NCBI RefSeq assembly: GCF_042663225.1
Contig: NZ_JBHTAA010000001.1
Location: forward strand, 62,001 to 126,000
DNA: 64,000 nt
Direction: 5' to 3'
Source of the DNA: Haloferax namakaokahaiae
GTDB taxonomy: Archaea; Halobacteriota; Halobacteria; Halobacteriales; Haloferacaceae
Positions 33,452 through 42,557 of the stretch are shown here, in pieces. How positions within the stretch are numbered: the first letter of the stretch is position 1; each line of letters opens with the position of its first letter. The position numbers and the translations under genes were made by a program. The notes under the pieces were generated by a model that searched no databases, was not told where the DNA came from, and worked only from the letters and a program-made list of their open reading frames with translations.

Positions 33452-34761
33452 GAGAAGACCTCGAACGATTCCGTGAAGTCGGCGAAGAGCGCCGCGAAGA
33501 CCTCAAAGAGTTCATCTCGTACGGTGACCTCGGCGCGTCGGGCGCGAAAGACATCAAGATACCAATCAAGGTGGTCAACCTCCCGGAGTTCAAATACGAC
33601 CGTCTCGACATGGGCGGCGTCGGACAGGGACAGGGCGGGACCCCAGACGTGGGTCAACCCGTCGGCCCACCGCAACCGGCACCCGGCGAGGGTGACGAGG
33701 GCGAACCCGGCGAAGAGGGGGCCGAACACGAGTACTACGAGATGGACCCCGAGCAGTTCGCCGAAGCGTTGGACGAAGAACTCGGTCTCGAACTCGAACC
33801 GAAGGGCAAGGAGGTCATCGAGGAAGTCGAAGGGGACTTCACCGACATCACTCGCGTCGGCCCGCACAGCACGCTCGACTTCGAGCGCCTGTTCAAAGAG
33901 GGTCTCAAGCGCAAACTGGCGATGGACTTCGACGAGGAGTTCGTCCGCGAGGCGATGAAAGTCGAGGGCACGACGCCCGAACAGGTCTACCACTGGTGCC
34001 GCGACCAGCACATCCTCGTCTCGCTCACGTGGATCGACGACGAGTGGACGCGCATCCCCAAGGACGAACTCGACAAGTGGGCCTCCTTCGAGGAGATGGA
34101 ACAGAACGTCGAGCGAACGACGACGGTCCAGCGCATCCGCCGCGACGGGCTGAAGGAGATTCCGTTCCGCCGCGAGGACGAGCGCTACCGTCACCCCGAG
34201 ATTATCGAGAAGAAGCAATCGAACGTCGTGGTCGTCAACATCCGCGACGTCTCGGGGTCGATGCGCGAGACGAAGCGCGAACTCGTCGAACGCACGTTCA
34301 CCCCGCTCGACTGGTACTTGACCGGCAAGTACGACCACGCCGAGTTCGTCTACATCGCCCACGACGCGGAGGCGTGGGAGGTCGAACGCGACGAGTTCTT
34401 CGGCATCCGCTCGGGCGGCGGGACGCGCATCTCGTCCGCTTACGAACTCGCCGCCGAGATTCTCGAAGAGCGCTACCCGTGGCGCGACTGGAACCGCTAC
34501 GTCTTCGCCGCGGGCGACTCCGAGAACTCCTCGAACGACACGAAAGAGCGTGTCATCCCGAAGATGGAGCAAATCGAGGCGAACCTCCACGCCTACGTGG
34601 AGACTCAGCCCGGTGGCACCGCCATCAACGCAACGCACGCCGAGGAGGTCGAACGGAGCCTCGGCGACGAAGACAACGTCGTCGTCGCGTACGTCTCCAC
34701 GCCGGACGACGTCATCGAGGCCATCTACCAAATCCTCAGCACGGAGGCGACCGCAGAATGA
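33442..34761 (+). CDS. YeaH/YhbH family protein (DUF444) with vWA-like domain
   Basis: 439 residues from a GTG at 33442. Residues 1-50 contain the family start (GLREDLERFREVGEERREDLKEFI), followed by a glycine/proline-rich linker (about 58-95). The C-terminal half is a von Willebrand A-type domain with the MIDAS sequence NIRDVSGSM (D269, S271, S273) and SGGGTRISSAYELA (metal-site threonine). E. coli YeaH and B. subtilis YhbH are encoded with PrkA/YeaG, and this gene follows two prkA copies. ATGA overlap (34758-34761) couples it to the SpoVR gene. Confidence 0.9.
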   Translation: MGLREDLERFREVGEERREDLKEFISYGDLGASGAKDIKIPIKVVNLPEFKYDRLDMGGVGQGQGGTPDVGQPVGPPQPAPGEGDEGEPGEEGAEHEYYEMDPEQFAEALDEELGLELEPKGKEVIEEVEGDFTDITRVGPHSTLDFERLFKEGLKRKLAMDFDEEFVREAMKVEGTTPEQVYHWCRDQHILVSLTWIDDEWTRIPKDELDKWASFEEMEQNVERTTTVQRIRRDGLKEIPFRREDERYRHPEIIEKKQSNVVVVNIRDVSGSMRETKRELVERTFTPLDWYLTGKYDHAEFVYIAHDAEAWEVERDEFFGIRSGGGTRISSAYELAAEILEERYPWRDWNRYVFAAGDSENSSNDTKERVIPKMEQIEANLHAYVETQPGGTAINATHAEEVERSLGDEDNVVVAYVSTPDDVIEAIYQILSTEATAE

Positions 34762-36764
34762 GTTTCAGAAAACACCGCAGAGACGCACAAAAAGAGGCCG
34801 CGCGCCTCGCCGAACCCGTCCGCGAAGCGGGCGCGCTCGCCAAGAAACTCGGGTTGGACCCCTATCCCGTGAACTACTGGGTCGTCAACTACGACGAGAT
34901 GAACCAACTCATCGCCTACGGCGGCTTCCAGCGTCGCTACCCACACTGGCGGTGGGGGATGACCTACGACCGCCAGCGCAAGACCGACCAGTTCGGCATG
35001 GGCAAGGCGTTCGAAATCGTCAACAACGACGACCCGTCGAACGCCTTCCTCCAGGAGTCCAACTCGCTGGCCGACCAGAAGGCCGTCATCACCCACGTCG
35101 AAGCCCACTCGGACTTCTTCAAGAACAACCAGTGGTTCGGGCTGTTCTCGGAGGAGGGACTGAACGCGGCGGCGATGCTCGAACAGCACGCCGAGACCAT
35201 CGAACGCTACATTCAGGACCCGGAAATCAGCCGTGAAGACGTCGAGCGATTCATCGACGCCGTGCTCTGTCTCGAAGACAACATCGACCAACACCGGTCG
35301 ATTCGTGACGCCGTCGCGGGCGACGACGAGCGCATCCCGCGCGACGTTCGCTCGCAACTGGACAGTCTGAACATCTCCGACGACGTGCGGCGCGAGGTGT
35401 TCGACGAGGAGTGGCTCGACCAGGTTGAGGAGGCAGAGCGCGAAGCCGCGAAGCTCACCGCCCCCCGGAAGGACATCCTCGCGTACCTGCGCGAACACGG
35501 GATGTACTACGACGAGGAGTCGGAGAAGGCAGTCGAGATGGAACCGTGGCAGAAGGACGTACTCGACATGCTCCGCGAGGAGTCCTACTACTTCGCCGCC
35601 CAGAAGATGACGAAGGTCATGAACGAAGGCTGGGCGGCCTACTGGGAGTCGCTCATGATGGGCGACGAGCACTTCGCGGGGACTGACGAGTTCATCACTT
35701 ACGCCGACCACCAGTCCAAAGTCCTCGGGTCGCCCGGTCTCAACCCCTACAAACTCGGCAAAGAGCTGTGGGAGTACATCGAGAACGTGACGAACCGCGC
35801 CGAAGTCGCGGACAAACTGCTCCGCGTCAAGGGTATCACGTGGCGGAACTTCAGCGAGGCCATCGACTTCGAGGAGGTACAGCAACTCCTCGAAACTGAC
35901 CCCGCTATCCATTCGGTGCGTTCCGAGACGCTCGACGAGCTCGCCGACCTCGGCGCGGACGACCCGCGAATCGACCACGAGATGCTCGACCGCGCGCTCT
36001 CGGGCGACGAGTCGATTGACGTAGACCGGTTCCCGTGGAAAGTCCTCAGCTACGAGGGGATGGCCGAGCGCCACTTCTCACTGGTCAAGCCGCAGAACCG
36101 CGGCTTCGTCCGGCGGATTCGACGCTCCGAACTCGAACAGCTCTCGCGGTACATGTTCGACGACGAAGTGTACGACAGCGTCGAGGAGGCGCTCGCAGAC
36201 GTGGACAAGACCGCCGGCTGGGACCGCATGCGCGAGATTCGAGAGAGCCACAACGACGTGACGTTCCTCGACGCGTTCCTGACCGACGAGTTCGTCCGCA
36301 CGAATCACTACTTCGCCTACGAGTACTCCCGGTCGTCGCGGCAGTTCCACGTCTCTTCGACCGAGTACGAACAGGTCAAAAAGAAACTCCTGTTCCAGTT
36401 CACCAACTTCGGCAAGCCGACCGTCGTCGTCTACGACGGCAACTTCGACAACCGCGGTGAACTCCTGCTCGGCCACCAGTACAACGGCGTCATCCTCGAT
36501 ATGAAGCAGGCCCGAGGCGTGCTCGAACGCCTCTACGACCTGTGGGGGCGGCCGGTCAACCTGATGACCATCACCAAGGAGTTCGACGAACACGAAGTCG
36601 AAGTCGCCCGCCGCCGCGGGCGCGAACCGACGCCGACAGAACGAGGCATTCGAATCCGCTACGACGGAGACGGATTCGACGAACACGACCTCGAACCGGA
36701 ACTCGAAGCCCGTATCGCCGCCAGCGACGTTGACTACGACACCAAGCCCGAGGAGTGGCTCTAG
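34758..36764 (+). CDS. SpoVR family protein (YcgB-like)
   Basis: 668 residues. SpoVR family landmarks are PYPVNYWVVNYDEMNQLIAYGGFQRRYPHWRWGMTYDRQ (about 32-72), the HVEAHSDFFKNN histidine segment, AAQKMTKVMNEGWAAYWESLMM and NPYKLGKELWEYIE. SpoVR is required for cortex formation in spore-formers, and YcgB acts with YeaG/YeaH in stationary-phase stress. Here, in a non-spore-former, the set probably serves a starvation or stress-signalling role. It ends the coupled group prkA1-prkA2-yeaH-spoVR; the next gene starts 8 bases later. Confidence 0.92.
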   Translation: MSFRKHRRDAQKEAARLAEPVREAGALAKKLGLDPYPVNYWVVNYDEMNQLIAYGGFQRRYPHWRWGMTYDRQRKTDQFGMGKAFEIVNNDDPSNAFLQESNSLADQKAVITHVEAHSDFFKNNQWFGLFSEEGLNAAAMLEQHAETIERYIQDPEISREDVERFIDAVLCLEDNIDQHRSIRDAVAGDDERIPRDVRSQLDSLNISDDVRREVFDEEWLDQVEEAEREAAKLTAPRKDILAYLREHGMYYDEESEKAVEMEPWQKDVLDMLREESYYFAAQKMTKVMNEGWAAYWESLMMGDEHFAGTDEFITYADHQSKVLGSPGLNPYKLGKELWEYIENVTNRAEVADKLLRVKGITWRNFSEAIDFEEVQQLLETDPAIHSVRSETLDELADLGADDPRIDHEMLDRALSGDESIDVDRFPWKVLSYEGMAERHFSLVKPQNRGFVRRIRRSELEQLSRYMFDDEVYDSVEEALADVDKTAGWDRMREIRESHNDVTFLDAFLTDEFVRTNHYFAYEYSRSSRQFHVSSTEYEQVKKKLLFQFTNFGKPTVVVYDGNFDNRGELLLGHQYNGVILDMKQARGVLERLYDLWGRPVNLMTITKEFDEHEVEVARRRGREPTPTERGIRIRYDGDGFDEHDLEPELEARIAASDVDYDTKPEEWL

Positions 36765-36772
36765 GTGGGCCG

Positions 36773-37282
36773 ATGGCGAGTGAAGCGACACCGTCGCCGC
36801 TCGACGACGCCGTCGTCCACGACGTGCTCAGGAACGAGCGGCGAAGACTGGTGCTCGAACAACTCCGCGACGAGGTGAGTTCGCAGTCGGTCGGCACGCT
36901 CGCAGAACACATCGCCGAAGTCGAATCGGGCGAGTCGCCGCCGCCGAAGAACGTCCGCCAGAGCGTCTACATCTCGTTACACCAGACGCACCTGCCGAAG
37001 CTCGACGCGCTTCACATCGTCTCCTACGACTCAGTGCAAAAAGAGGTGACACTGGGGTCACGAGCGGACGAACTCGACGTCTACTTCGACGACCCGCCGG
37101 TCGGCGCGCTCGCCGCGATGAGTTTCGTCGCCTGTCTCATCGGTCTCGTGCTCGTCCTCGGGAGTTGGATGCAGGTGCCGGTCATCACGAGCATCGACCC
37201 GCGACTCATCGCCGTCATCGCGCTCGTCGTCGCAACCGCGGTCACTGGTGCGGAACTCACCGCGGGACCACGTCGCTGGTAG
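36773..37282 (+). CDS. DUF7344-type winged helix protein with two membrane helices
   Basis: 169 residues. The N-terminal part (about 1-100) is the haloarchaeal winged helix I know as DUF7344: VVHDVLRNERRRLVLEQLRDEVSSQSVGTLAEHIAEVES and SLHQTHLPKLDALHIVSYDS. The C-terminal 60 residues hold two membrane helices (LAAMSFVACLIGLVLVLGS and LIAVIALVVATAVTGAEL). So it is a membrane-anchored DNA-binding or signalling protein. I start at the ATG at 36773. Only eight bases from spoVR, it may be the last gene of the prkA operon, possibly its regulator. Confidence 0.82.
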   Translation: MASEATPSPLDDAVVHDVLRNERRRLVLEQLRDEVSSQSVGTLAEHIAEVESGESPPPKNVRQSVYISLHQTHLPKLDALHIVSYDSVQKEVTLGSRADELDVYFDDPPVGALAAMSFVACLIGLVLVLGSWMQVPVITSIDPRLIAVIALVVATAVTGAELTAGPRRW

Positions 37283-37337
37283 GGTCCCTATTTTCGCCAC
37301 GCAACTCAAGTACACCCGTTCCTAAGCGCCGCTGCGC

Positions 37338-38810
37338 ATGTCTCACACAACGTCGCTCGTCTGGTTCCGCCGCGACCTACGAGTGCACGACAACGAGGCA
37401 CTGGTCGAAGCCTGTGCCGCCGACAACGCGGTCCCAGTCTACTGTTTCGACCCCCGAGACTACGGCACCCGACCGTACGGCGGGAGCGAGAGCTTCGAGT
37501 TCAGAAAGACGGGACCGCATCGCCTCCGATTCCGTCTCGAATCGGTCGCCGCTCTCCGTGACGCACTCAGAGACCACGGCACTGACCTCCTCGTCCGGGT
37601 CGGGAGACCCGAACACGTCGTCCCCGAACTCGCCACCGCGGTCGATGCCGACTTCGTGACGATGCACACGTGGCCGACGACCGAGGAGTTGCAGGTCGAA
37701 ACGGCAGTCAAAGACGCCCTCGTCGAGGCTGGTATCGACGCCCGACGCTACTGGGGCCACACGCTCACCCACCTCGACGACCTGCCGATGGACTACAGGG
37801 ACCTGCCAGACACGTACACCACGTTCCGCAACGCCGTCGAACAGGGCGTCCCGATGCGCGAACCACTCCACACACCTGCGATTCCGTCGCTTCCCAGTGA
37901 TGCACCCGAATCGGGCGCGATTCCCGACCCCTCCGACCTCGACCCGTCGTTTTCGGCGGACTCTGAACTTCCGGCTCCGCCTGCCAAATCTGTCCTCCCC
38001 TTCGACGGCGGCGAGAGTGCGGCCCTCGAACGCGTCGAATCGTACATCTGGGACGGCGACCACCTCCGCGAGTACAAACAGACGCGAAACGGGATGCTCG
38101 GTGCCGACTACTCTTCGAAGTTCTCGCCGTGGCTCAACGAAGGCTGTCTGTCGCCTCGCTACGTCCAATCCGAGGTCGAGCGCTACGAGGACGCCCGGGT
38201 GAAGAACGACTCGACTTACTGGCTGACGTTCGAACTTCGCTGGCGCGACTTCTTCCAGTTTCAGTTCGCCAAACACGGCGGCGACTTCTTCCAGCAGGGA
38301 GGGATTCGCCACCGAACCGATATCGATTGGCGTGACGACGAGGCGCAGTTCGAGCGCTGGACCGCCGGTGAGACTGGGATTCCGTTCGTCGATGCCAACA
38401 TGCGCGAGTTGAACGAGACGGGCTACATGTCGAATCGGGGTCGGCAGAACGCCGCGTCGTTTCTCGCCAACAACCTCCGGCTCGACTGGCGGCGCGGTGC
38501 GGCCTACTTCGAGACGCAGTTAGTCGATTACGACCCGGCGGTGAACTACGGCAACTGGGCCTACATCGCCGGGGTCGGCAACGACTCGCGGGACCGCTAC
38601 TTCAACATCAACAAGCAAGCAAAGCGGTACGACCCCGATGCGGCGTACATCAAACACTGGCTGCCGGAACTCGACGCGCTTCCGCCGGCGTCCGCTCGTG
38701 CGCCGTGGAGACTGACTCCAGAGGAACGAGCCGACTACGGAGTCCAGTTGGGTGTGGACTATCCGGAACCGATGGTCGAACTCGAAGCGTCGTACGAGAA
38801 ACTGCGATAA
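37338..38810 (+). CDS. DASH-family cryptochrome/photolyase
   Basis: 490 residues with an N-terminal photolyase domain (VWFRRDLRVHDNEALVEAC, residues 9-28) and a C-terminal FAD-binding domain with YWLTFELRWRDFFQFQFAKHG, SNRGRQNAASFLANNLRLDWR and VNYGNWAYIAGVGND, characteristic of DASH cryptochromes. These bind FAD plus an antenna cofactor and repair cyclobutane dimers in single-stranded or looped DNA, with possible signalling roles. The region 185-225, rich in Ser/Pro/Asp, is a haloarchaeal linker. The gene stands alone downstream of DUF7344 and is likely light/UV related. Confidence 0.93.
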   Translation: MSHTTSLVWFRRDLRVHDNEALVEACAADNAVPVYCFDPRDYGTRPYGGSESFEFRKTGPHRLRFRLESVAALRDALRDHGTDLLVRVGRPEHVVPELATAVDADFVTMHTWPTTEELQVETAVKDALVEAGIDARRYWGHTLTHLDDLPMDYRDLPDTYTTFRNAVEQGVPMREPLHTPAIPSLPSDAPESGAIPDPSDLDPSFSADSELPAPPAKSVLPFDGGESAALERVESYIWDGDHLREYKQTRNGMLGADYSSKFSPWLNEGCLSPRYVQSEVERYEDARVKNDSTYWLTFELRWRDFFQFQFAKHGGDFFQQGGIRHRTDIDWRDDEAQFERWTAGETGIPFVDANMRELNETGYMSNRGRQNAASFLANNLRLDWRRGAAYFETQLVDYDPAVNYGNWAYIAGVGNDSRDRYFNINKQAKRYDPDAAYIKHWLPELDALPPASARAPWRLTPEERADYGVQLGVDYPEPMVELEASYEKLR

Positions 38811-38838
38811 CGAGCGCGTGACTGGAGTCGAGAACCGC

Positions 38839-39270
38839 TCAGACGCCCCACGCGTCGTTGCCGTCGCCACCGAGGAAGACGACACCCACGAGCAGGAACG
38901 TGATGAGCACGAAGGCGATAAGCGAGAGGCGCGGGATGGTGAGTAGGCCGCCGAGCATCTCGTACTGGATGCTCGTACACGGGCCGCCGACCGTACAGGT
39001 CGCGCCGGGTGCGACCTGTAGATAGGTGTGGTACCCCGCGAGTGCGACGCCGCCGAGCGAGAGCGGAAGCACCGTCTTCCACACCGCCTCCCGGTCTTCG
39101 ACGGCGGCGACGCCGAGGACGACGACGAGTGGGTACATCAGAATGCGCTGGTACCAACAGAGGTCACACGGCATCAGTCCCAGTCCGAGACTGAAGTAGA
39201 GACTGCCGCTGGTCGCCGCGAGCGCGACGAGCGTCGCGGCACCGAGGAGTGCTCGCGTCCTGTCGGTCAT
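38839..39270 (-). CDS. dsbB: disulfide bond formation protein DsbB
   Basis: 143 residues with four membrane helices. The first periplasmic loop side has the redox pair CDLC in MPCDLCWYQR (about residues 33-42), and the second loop has CTVGGPC (about 90-96), matching the two cysteine pairs of DsbB. The enzyme passes electrons from DsbA-type thiol oxidases to quinone in the membrane. No dsbA-like gene is adjacent. Convergent with the photolyase gene, divergent from the DUF7344 gene at 39680. Confidence 0.92.
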   Translation of the reverse strand: MTDRTRALLGAATLVALAATSGSLYFSLGLGLMPCDLCWYQRILMYPLVVVLGVAAVEDREAVWKTVLPLSLGGVALAGYHTYLQVAPGATCTVGGPCTSIQYEMLGGLLTIPRLSLIAFVLITFLLVGVVFLGGDGNDAWGV

Positions 39271-39679
39271 CGAGTCCTCCGTGGGTGGCGCGTCGGTCGT
39301 GTGGCGGCGCTCGATTCAGTCCCAGTGGCCGACCTGCGGTTGCGTGTGCCTCGGGTGTGCGTTCCAGCGTGCACGATAGACAGAGACGACACTGCCGACA
39401 AAATAAATCCAGCGACCACCCAGCAGTCGCTCAGTGTGTGAGAACAGCGCCGTGCCGTCGGGGGACGACCGACGACCGACGCCATCGTGCCTACTCGGGC
39501 ACAGAACGACCATACACCGAACCGGTGCGTATGAACGGGTGGCGGCACGTGTAATGAACGTTGTGCCGAATTCAGCCCCACCGGACCATCCTATTTAGCT
39601 CAATTTCCCACTTTCATACACACTTCGCCCATTCGATTTATACTCCTACGTGTCGTCTATTTGACCCGAAGTTGCACTC
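39271..39679. promoter_or_regulatory. 409-base divergent intergenic region (dsbB / DUF7344)
   Basis: On the plus strand GATTTATACT at 39635-39644 lies about 40 bases before the ATG at 39680 and is the likely TATA box. On the minus strand ATTTATTTTG (complement of about 39398-39408) is a weaker candidate for dsbB, some 130 bases before its start. The middle has a short run of ACGACCG-like repeats near 39464-39482. I see no convincing gene: the open frames on both strands have mixed composition and no family resemblance. Confidence 0.5.
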
Positions 39680-40009
39680 ATGCCATCCCTCAAATCACTC
39701 ACCGACCACGACGAACTCCTGAACGAGGCGTTCGACGCACTGGGCCACGAATACCGACGGCGAGTCCTCTATCGATTAGCCGAAGACGGCGAACTCTCCG
39801 GAGAGTTCTGTTCGACACCGGTGTTAGGCGAACAGACTGACCCCGATATCCTCAGTCTGCAACTCTACCACGTCCACCTCCCGAAACTCGACACTGCTGG
39901 CTTTATCGATTGGGACAGAGATGGCGGTTCGATTCGTCGCGGGGAACGGTTCGAAGCGGTGGTTCCGCTGTTAGAGATGCTCGCCGAGCAAGACGACAGA
40001 CGGGTGTGA
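39680..40009 (+). CDS. DUF7344-type winged helix protein, no membrane helices
   Basis: 109 residues. EAFDALGHEYRRRVLYRLAEDGELSGEF and LQLYHVHLPKLDTAGFIDWDRD match the winged helix of the DUF7344 protein at 36773, but there is no membrane part; it ends VPLLEMLAEQDDRRV. It is probably a small DNA-binding regulator. The clear TATA box 38 bases ahead implies a short leader. Its own tail runs into the tRNA-Glu repeat locus about 40 bases further on. Confidence 0.82.
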   Translation: MPSLKSLTDHDELLNEAFDALGHEYRRRVLYRLAEDGELSGEFCSTPVLGEQTDPDILSLQLYHVHLPKLDTAGFIDWDRDGGSIRRGERFEAVVPLLEMLAEQDDRRV

Positions 40010-40046
40010 GTTTGGGGGTGGGAGGGCAGTGGTTTTTGAAAGAGGA

Positions 40047-40298
40047 TCGGGAGGGAATTTGAACGCTGTGAGACGGTCGTCTCACGTACTCACGCTCGCT
40101 TTGCTCGCGTGAACGTCACTCGCAACGAGTTGCTCCCTGATTCAAATCCCTATTTTCGCATTCACAGCTTCACAGTCCAAGCGACACGCACAGCGGTCGC
40201 TTGGAAGGTAGTTCAGCAGAGAAATGCTCGGTAGGGGATTTGAACCTCAGTCGCTCCACTCGCTTACGCTCGTTTCGCTCCCTGATTCAAATCCCTAC
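40047..40298 (-). repeat. two modules repeating the 3' end of tRNA-Glu
   Basis: Two units lie 3' of tRNA-Glu. The outer one (about 40047-40152) is full-length: a degenerate tRNA 3' end (TCGGGAGGGAATTTGAAC), three bases, an 18-base palindrome (40068-40085), a hairpin (TCACGC ... GCGTGA), then GAGTTGCTCCCTGATTC (from 40128) and AAATCCCTA, an inverted T-arm copy. The inner unit (40226-40298) starts with the exact tRNA 3' end GCTCGGTAGGGGATTTGAAC, lacks the palindrome and ends with the same inverted T-arm. The space to the tRNA (40299-40338) has a 7-bp CTCTTCT/AGAAGAG hairpin. Confidence 0.85.
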
Positions 40299-40338
40299 AC
40301 TGCGCGCTCTTCTTCGTCACGTTGTTCCTCAGAAGAGT

Positions 40339-40412
<74 letters not shown>

Positions 40413-40499
40413 CAACTGCATTCACGAGTGACCGCCGGATTAAATTAAACGTTGCGTTCCGCCACGGCTTCGAGTGAGAGACCCACTCACGGGTAGCGA

Positions 40500-42476
40500 T
40501 TACTCGCCTTTGAACTCGGGGTCGCGGTCGCTCGTGAACGCGGCGATGCCTTCCATCAGGTCAGACGTGGTAAAGACCAGTCCGAAGGCCTGTGCCTCGA
40601 CTTCGAGCCCAGCGTCTGTGTCGTCCCAGCCACTTTGCATAGCGCGCTTGGTGTAACGTTGGGCAATCGGCGGCCCCTGTGCGAACTTCTTGGCGTACTC
40701 GAACGCCTGGTCCACGAAGTCCTCGTTCTCGAAGATTTCGTTGACGAAGCCGAAGTCGGCCATCTCCTCGGCGTCGTAGCGCTCGGCAGTGAAGATAATC
40801 TCCTTTGCGCGACCCATACCGACGATTCGCTGGAGGCGGACCGAGCCACCCCATCCGGGGATGAGACCCAGTTTGTGCTCGGGCTGGCCGAACTCCGAGC
40901 GCTCCGAGGCGACTCGAAGGTCGGCGCACATGGTGAGTTCCATCCCGCCACCGAGACAGAACCCGTCGATGGCGGCGACGACTGGCATCTCGACTTCTTC
41001 GAGTTTCCCGAAGGTGTGCTGGCCTTTTCGAGAGAGTTCGGTGCCAGTAATCGCATCCGGGCCGCTCGCAGCGACACTCGTCACGTCTGCTCCAGCGGAG
41101 AACGCCTTGTCACCGGCACCGGTGAGGAGGATTGCACGAACCTCGTCGTCGTCATCGAGGATGTCGATTAGCTCGCCGAGTTCGTCGATCAGGTCGGTGC
41201 TGATAGTGTTGAGGCGGTGCGGGCGGTTGAGCGTGATGTGACCGACGCCTTCGCGCACGTCAACGAGGAGGTTCTCGAACTCGTAGTCGTCGCCCTCGTC
41301 GGAGTCGTCGTCGTAGAAGCCAGCGCCCGAGTCGGCGCGCTCGCGGAGGTACTCGACGGCGTCGTACCGTGCGGCATTGGTTTCTTCGAACAAGCCGTCG
41401 AGCGTCTCGACGAGCGTCTCCAGTCCCGTGGCGTCGGCCATCTTCGCGGGACCGTCGGGGAAGCCAGCGCCGAGCATGACCGCGCGGTCGATCGCCTTCG
41501 GACCGGCGACGTCGTTGCCGATGAGACCGGCGACTTCGTTGGCCATGACGGCGAGCAGGCGGTTCTTGACCGATTCGCTGCCTTCGCCGTGGGGGACGTG
41601 CGCGCCCTCGCCGGACTCGTAGTCGTAGAAGCCTTTGCCGGTCTTCTTGCCGAGGTTGCCCTCCTCGACTTTCTCGGAGAGGAGCGGGCACGGTTCGTAG
41701 GCGTCGCCGAGGACTTCGTGCATGTATTCGAGGACGTGATAGCCCACGTCGATGCCGACCTGGTCGGCGAGTTCGAACGACCCCATCGGGAGACCCATGT
41801 CGTACTTGGTCGTGGAATCGACTTCGGCGACGGTGGCATCACCGGACTCGACGATCCACGCCGCCTCGTTCATGAGGGGGACGAGGATGCGGTTCACGAT
41901 GAAGCCGGGACTGTCCTTGTGGACGCGAACGGGCGTCTTGCCCATCTCTTCTGCGAGGTCCTCGATGACGTCGAGCGTCTCGTCGTCGGTGTGCTTGCCC
42001 GAGATGACTTCGACCAGTGCCATGCGGACCGGCGGGTTGAAAAAGTGCATCCCGCAGAAGCGCTCGGGTCGGTCGGTGACTTCCGAGAGTTCCGTGATGG
42101 AGAGACTGGAGGTGTTGGTAGCGAAAATCGTGTGGTCGGGGGCGTTCGCTTCGAGTTCCGTGTACACCTCCTTCTTGATGGACATCTTCTCGGGGACGGC
42201 CTCGATGACCACGTCGGCTTCGGCGACCGCCTCGCCGAGGTCAACGACGGGCGTCACGCGGTCGAACGCGGCGTCGGCCTCGTCCTGCGTGAGTTGGTCC
42301 TTCTCGGCGAGTTTGTTCAGCGACCACTCGATTTGCTCGTAGCCTTTCTGGACGAACTCGTCTTTGATGTCGCGGAGGACAACATCGTATCCGGCGAGGG
42401 CGGCCACTTCGGCGATGCCGTGGCCCATGTTGCCCGCGCCAAGAACGGTGATGGTGTTGATATCGTCTACCTTCAT
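40500..42476 (-). CDS. fused 3-hydroxyacyl-CoA dehydrogenase / enoyl-CoA hydratase
   Basis: 658 residues in two parts. The N-terminal 380 or so form the dehydrogenase: NAD-binding TVLGAGNMGHGIAEVAALAG, FATNTSSLSITE, and the catalytic histidine region FCGMHFFNPPVRM with KDSPGFIVNRIL. The C-terminal 260 form the crotonase domain: KAFSAGADVTSVAAS (oxyanion hole) and IDGFCLGGGMELTMCADLRV. The order (dehydrogenase first) is the archaeal-type fusion, opposite to bacterial FadB. It performs two successive steps of fatty-acid beta-oxidation or, in some archaea, of butyrate-type pathways. It is monocistronic. Confidence 0.95.
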   Translation of the reverse strand: MKVDDINTITVLGAGNMGHGIAEVAALAGYDVVLRDIKDEFVQKGYEQIEWSLNKLAEKDQLTQDEADAAFDRVTPVVDLGEAVAEADVVIEAVPEKMSIKKEVYTELEANAPDHTIFATNTSSLSITELSEVTDRPERFCGMHFFNPPVRMALVEVISGKHTDDETLDVIEDLAEEMGKTPVRVHKDSPGFIVNRILVPLMNEAAWIVESGDATVAEVDSTTKYDMGLPMGSFELADQVGIDVGYHVLEYMHEVLGDAYEPCPLLSEKVEEGNLGKKTGKGFYDYESGEGAHVPHGEGSESVKNRLLAVMANEVAGLIGNDVAGPKAIDRAVMLGAGFPDGPAKMADATGLETLVETLDGLFEETNAARYDAVEYLRERADSGAGFYDDDSDEGDDYEFENLLVDVREGVGHITLNRPHRLNTISTDLIDELGELIDILDDDDEVRAILLTGAGDKAFSAGADVTSVAASGPDAITGTELSRKGQHTFGKLEEVEMPVVAAIDGFCLGGGMELTMCADLRVASERSEFGQPEHKLGLIPGWGGSVRLQRIVGMGRAKEIIFTAERYDAEEMADFGFVNEIFENEDFVDQAFEYAKKFAQGPPIAQRYTKRAMQSGWDDTDAGLEVEAQAFGLVFTTSDLMEGIAAFTSDRDPEFKGE

Positions 42477-42557
42477 GGATGAACGTTACAGTGTGCATTG
42501 GTTTCAACATTTCCCCTGAGTGAAATGTAAACTCCTGCTAAGTTTAGAGTCGAGAAT

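Noticed and set aside
29101..36764. A defence system built on the PrkA/YeaH/SpoVR genes
   Set aside because: The set matches a known conserved stress module in bacteria and archaea and sits in core chromosome, with no defence-type neighbours.
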